From: Ptiloglossa arizonensis
Lineage: Eukaryota; Arthropoda; Insecta; Hymenoptera; Colletidae
Length of the DNA: 64,000 nucleotides
Assembly (NCBI RefSeq): GCF_051014685.1
Contig: NW_027479688.1
Location: forward strand, 1-64,000
Reading direction: 5' to 3'
In this document: in pieces, positions 61,581 to 64,000 of the stretch
How the letters are laid out: each line of letters opens with the position of its first letter
How positions within the stretch are numbered: the first letter of the stretch is position 1
The notes under the pieces: generated by a model
Seen by the model: the letters and a program-made list of their open reading frames with translations, nothing else
Database searches by the model: none
What the model was told of the DNA's origin: nothing
Made by a program: the position numbers and the translations under genes

Positions 61581-62642
61581 AGCGTTGTAATCGGGCGAGT
61601 TTCTACTTTCAGACGCAACAGGAATTTTTGGGTTAGGTCAATCCGTTCGCGAGATATGGGAGTTTGAAGCCAAGAAATGGTTGAGAAGGCAAAAAATTTT
61701 TCGCAATTCTGCTGCTCCAAACGCTTAACCAGAATGGCCTAGGGAAAAAATACACATACCGTTGTAGTCGGGCGAGTTTCTACTTTCAGATGCAACAGGA
61801 ATTTTTGGGTTAGGTCAATCCGTTCGCGAGATATGGGAGTTTGAAGCCAAGAAATGGTTGAGAAGGCAAAAAATTTTTCGCAATTCTGCTGCTCCAAGCG
61901 CTTAACCAGAATGCGCTAGGGAAAAAACACGCATATCGTTGTAATCGGGCGAGTTCCTACTGTCAGACGCAGCAGGAACTTCTGGGTTTGGTCAATCCGT
62001 TCGCGAGATATGGGAGTTTGAAGCTAAGAAATGGTTGAGAAGACAACAAATTCTTCGCACTTCTGCTGCTCCAAACGCTTAACCAGAATGGCCTAGGGAA
62101 AAAATACACATAGCGTTGTAATCGGGCGAGTTTCTACTTTCAGACGCAGCAGGAACTTCTGGGTTTGGTCAATCCGTTCGCGAGATATGGGAGTTTGAAG
62201 CTAAGAAATGGTTGAGAAGACAACAAATTCTTCGCACTTCTGCTGCTCCAAACGCTTAACCAGAATGGCCTAGGGAAAAAATACACATACCGTTGTAACC
62301 GGGCGAGTTTCTACTTTCAGACGGAACAGGAATTTTTGAGTTAGGTCAATCCGTTCGCGAGATATGGGAGTTTGAAGCCAAGAAATGGTTGAGAAGACTA
62401 CAAATTTTTCGCACTTCTGCTGCTCCAAGCGCTTTACAAGAATGCCCTAGGGAAAAAATACGCATATCGTTGTAATCGGGCGAGTTCCTACTTTCAGACG
62501 CAGCTGGAACTTCTGGGTTTGGTCAATCTGTTCGCGAGATATGGGAGTTTGAAGCTAAGAAATGGTTGAGAAGACAACAAATTCTTCGCACTTCTGCTGC
62601 TCCAAACGCTTAACCAGAATGGCCTAGGGAAAAAATACACAT
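61581..62642 (+). repeat. Six-monomer higher-order repeat, unit 3 (1062 bp)
   Basis: Third consecutive copy. The one clear private change against unit 2 is CTACTGTCAG for CTACTTTCAG near 61959. It shares ATGCGCTAGGG with unit 2. Confidence 0.93.
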
Positions 62643-62970
62643 AGCGTTGTAATCGGGCGAGTTTCTACTTTCAGACGCAACAGGAATTTTTGGGTTAGGT
62701 CAATCCGTTCGCGAGATATGGGAGTTTGAAGCCAAGAAATGGTTGAGAAGGCAAAAAATTTTTCGCAATTCTGCTGCTCCAAACGCTTAACCAGAATGGC
62801 CTAGGGAAAAAATACACATACCGTTGTAGTCGGGCGAGTTTCTACTTTCAGATGCAACAGGAATTTTTGGGTTAGGTCAATCCGTTCGCGAGATATGGGA
62901 GTTTGAAGCCAAGAAATGGTTGAGAAGGCAAAAAATTTTTCGCAATTCTGCTGCTCCAAGCGCTTAACCA
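62643..62970 (+). repeat. Six-monomer higher-order repeat, partial fourth unit
   Basis: The first two monomers (AGCG and ACCG-TAGTCGG types) match units 1-3, then the copy leaves register in the 3' part of the second monomer. There GGCCTATGG replaces the G(C/G)GCTAGGG expected before an ATCG monomer. Confidence 0.85.
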
Positions 62971-64000
62971 GAATGGCCTATGGAAAAAATACACATACCG
63001 TTGTAATCGGGCGAGTTTCTACTTTCAGACGCAACAGGAATTTTTGGGTTAGGTCAATCCGTTCGCGAGATATGGGAGTTTGAAGCCAAGAAATGGTTGA
63101 GAAGGCAAAAAATTTTTCGCAATTCTGCTGCTCCAAACGCTTAACCAGAATGGCCTAGGGAAAAAATACACATAGCGTTGTAATCGGGCGAGTTTCTACT
63201 TTCAGACGCAACAGGAATTTTTGGGTTAGGTCAATCCGTTCGCGAGATATGGGAGTTTGAAGCTAAGAAATGGTTGAGAAGACAACAAATTTTTCGCACT
63301 TCTGCTGCTCCAAACGCTTAACCAGAATGGCCTAGGGAAAAAATACACATAGCGTTGTAATCGGGCGAGTTTCTACTTTCAGACGCAACAGGAATTTTTG
63401 GGTTAGGTCTATCCGTTCGCGAGATATGGGAGTTTGAAGCCAAGAAATGGTTGAGAAGGCAAAAAACTTTTCGCAATTCTGCTGCTCCAAACGCTTAACC
63501 AGAATGGCCTAGGGAAAAAATACACATAGCGTTGTAATCGGGCGAGTTTCTACTTTCAGACGCAGCAGGAACTTCTGGGTTTGGTCAATCTTTTCGCGAG
63601 ATATGGGAGTTTGAAGCTAAGAAATGGTTGAGAAGACAACAAATTCTTCGCACTTCTGCTGCTCCAAACGCTTAACCAGAATGGCCTAGGGAAAAAATAC
63701 ACATAGCGTTGTAATCGGGCGAGTTTCTACTTTCAGACGCAACAGGAATTTTTGGGTTAGGTCAATCCGTTCGCGAGATATGGGAGTTTGAAGCCAAGAA
63801 ATGGTTGAGAAGGCAAAAAATTTTTCGCAATTCTGCTGCTCCAAACGCTTAACCAGAATGGCCTAGGGAAAAAATACACATACCGTTGTAGTCGGGCGAG
63901 TTTCTACTTTCAGATGCAACAGGAATTTTTGGTTAGGTCAATCCGTTCGCGAGATATGGGAGTTTGAAGCCAAGAAATGGTTGAGAAGGCAGAAAATTTT
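62971..64000 (+). repeat. Satellite at the right window edge
   Basis: Monomers start at 62997, 63174, 63351, 63528 and 63705, and a partial one runs from 63882 to the edge. Four consecutive AGCG-type starts (63174-63881) occur here, which breaks the ACC/ATC/AGC cycle. 62997-63350 matches 59103-59456, so the six-mer array appears to have expanded inside a once-contiguous stretch. CAATCTTTTCGCG near 63588 changes the second box-like motif. The last monomer has the same missing G (TTTTTGGTTAGG) as the one near 44288. Confidence 0.85.
62997..63173 (+). repeat. Representative satellite monomer (177 bp)
   Basis: A near-consensus monomer, useful as a reference for position numbering. Positions 1-15 form the variable junction motif; 43-49 an A2T5 tract; 65-81 the CENP-B-box-like motif; 67-72 TCGCGA (NruI site); 111-121 an A6T5 tract; 158-163 CCTAGG (AvrII site); 165-170 A6. 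By hand count it has 33 C, 43 G and 9 CpG, so 43% GC with CpG observed/expected near 1.1. Variation between monomers concentrates at positions 2-3 (CC, GC, TC, AC), 18-23, 33-47, 53-57, 81-93, 108-128, 139-142, 155-162 and 173-177. Confidence 0.95.

Larger units (their letters stand above)
1..64000 (+). repeat. 177-bp tandem satellite array filling the window
   Basis: About 361 head-to-tail monomers of about 177 bp plus a 119-bp partial monomer, all in one orientation. I set monomer position 1 at the A of ACCGTTGTAATCGGG, which recurs at 1, 178 (as AGCGCTG) and on to 63882. Constant blocks are TTTCTACTTTCAG, GGTCAATCCGTTCGCGAGAT, AAGAAATGGTTGAGAAG, CTGCTGCTCC, CGCTTAACCAGAATG and GGGAAAAAATAC. 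Cumulative drift from an exact 177-bp grid goes from +3 bp near 7.3 kb to -16 bp at the end, so almost all indels are 1-3 bp. I saw no non-satellite stretch, inversion or truncated monomer. Centromeric or pericentromeric location is inferred from unit length and higher-order structure; it could also be another heterochromatic block. I do not recognise the family. Confidence 0.98.

Noticed and set aside
59457..62642. Assembly artefact as the explanation of the near-identical copies
   Set aside because: Not excluded, but units carry a few private differences and nested duplications of different lengths occur across the window, which is normal for satellites. Only raw long reads can settle it.
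62997..63173. Pol III internal promoter: CCGTTCGCGAG resembles part of a B box (GGTTCGANTCC)
   Set aside because: Only GTTCG matches. There is no A box at proper spacing, no tRNA or 5S fold, and no T-run terminator at a fitting place.
1..64000. CRISPR array
   Set aside because: The repeats are contiguous 177-bp units with no unique spacers, and no cas genes are present.
1..64000. Match to a named satellite (alpha satellite, Arabidopsis 178-bp, rice CentO, maize CentC)
   Set aside because: Unit length is in the common range, but I recognise no sequence similarity beyond the box-like motifs, so I do not assign a family or species.

Overview
The whole 64 kb window is one uninterrupted satellite-DNA array. 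It contains no protein-coding gene, RNA gene, transposon or unique-sequence island that I can support. The unit is a monomer of about 177 bp, always in the same orientation. Monomer starts fall at 1, 178 and so on up to 63882. That gives about 361 complete monomers plus a 119-bp partial one cut by the right edge, with a net drift of only -16 bp across the window. Indels are therefore nearly all 1-3 bp, and no monomer is truncated, inverted or interrupted. Phase checks near 7.3, 14.0, 21.8, 28.3, 36.1, 43.4, 51.0, 57.5 and 63.9 kb all agree. The array extends past both window edges.

Such an array points to a eukaryotic chromosome, most likely centromeric or pericentromeric heterochromatin, because the unit is nucleosome-sized and higher-order repeats are present. 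I do not recognise the satellite family and cannot name a species. CpG is not depleted in the monomer (9 seen, about 8 expected in 62997-63173). This argues mildly against a heavily CpG-methylated vertebrate or plant germline, unless the array was homogenised recently.

The array has at least three compartments with different diagnostic variants. The left (1 to about 8.8 kb) has GACACAACAGG, GACACGAAATGC and CCGAACGC monomers and a 13-monomer repeat. The centre (about 8.8-38.5 kb) has CATTCGCGAGATATGAGAG and GCCTCGGG monomers. The right (about 40-64 kb) is dominated by CCAAGCGCTT, GTTCCTAC and AACTTCTGGG variants, with local three-monomer cycles. Nested segmental duplications run through it: 2301 bp at 4.8-8.8 kb; about 7.2/5.5 kb at 14.5-27.3 kb with an internal 1592-bp nine-mer; another 1592-bp nine-mer at 29.4-32.6 kb; about 2.65/3.05 kb at 34.4-40.1 kb; about 4.8/4.4 kb at 44.1-53.3 kb; 1238 bp at 54.3-56.8 kb; and a 1062-bp six-mer in 3.3 copies at 59.5-63.0 kb. 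This is the pattern expected from unequal exchange.

The most interesting signal is a pair of CENP-B-box-like 17-mers per monomer. One spans the monomer junction and, in its best variant, matches 13 of 17 positions of the mammalian box and 8 of the 9 essential bases. The other, at monomer positions 65-81, matches 8 of the 9 essential bases. The junction box comes in four main alleles whose order follows the higher-order repeats. The short open frames in the window are by-products of a 177-bp (59-codon) period, not genes.
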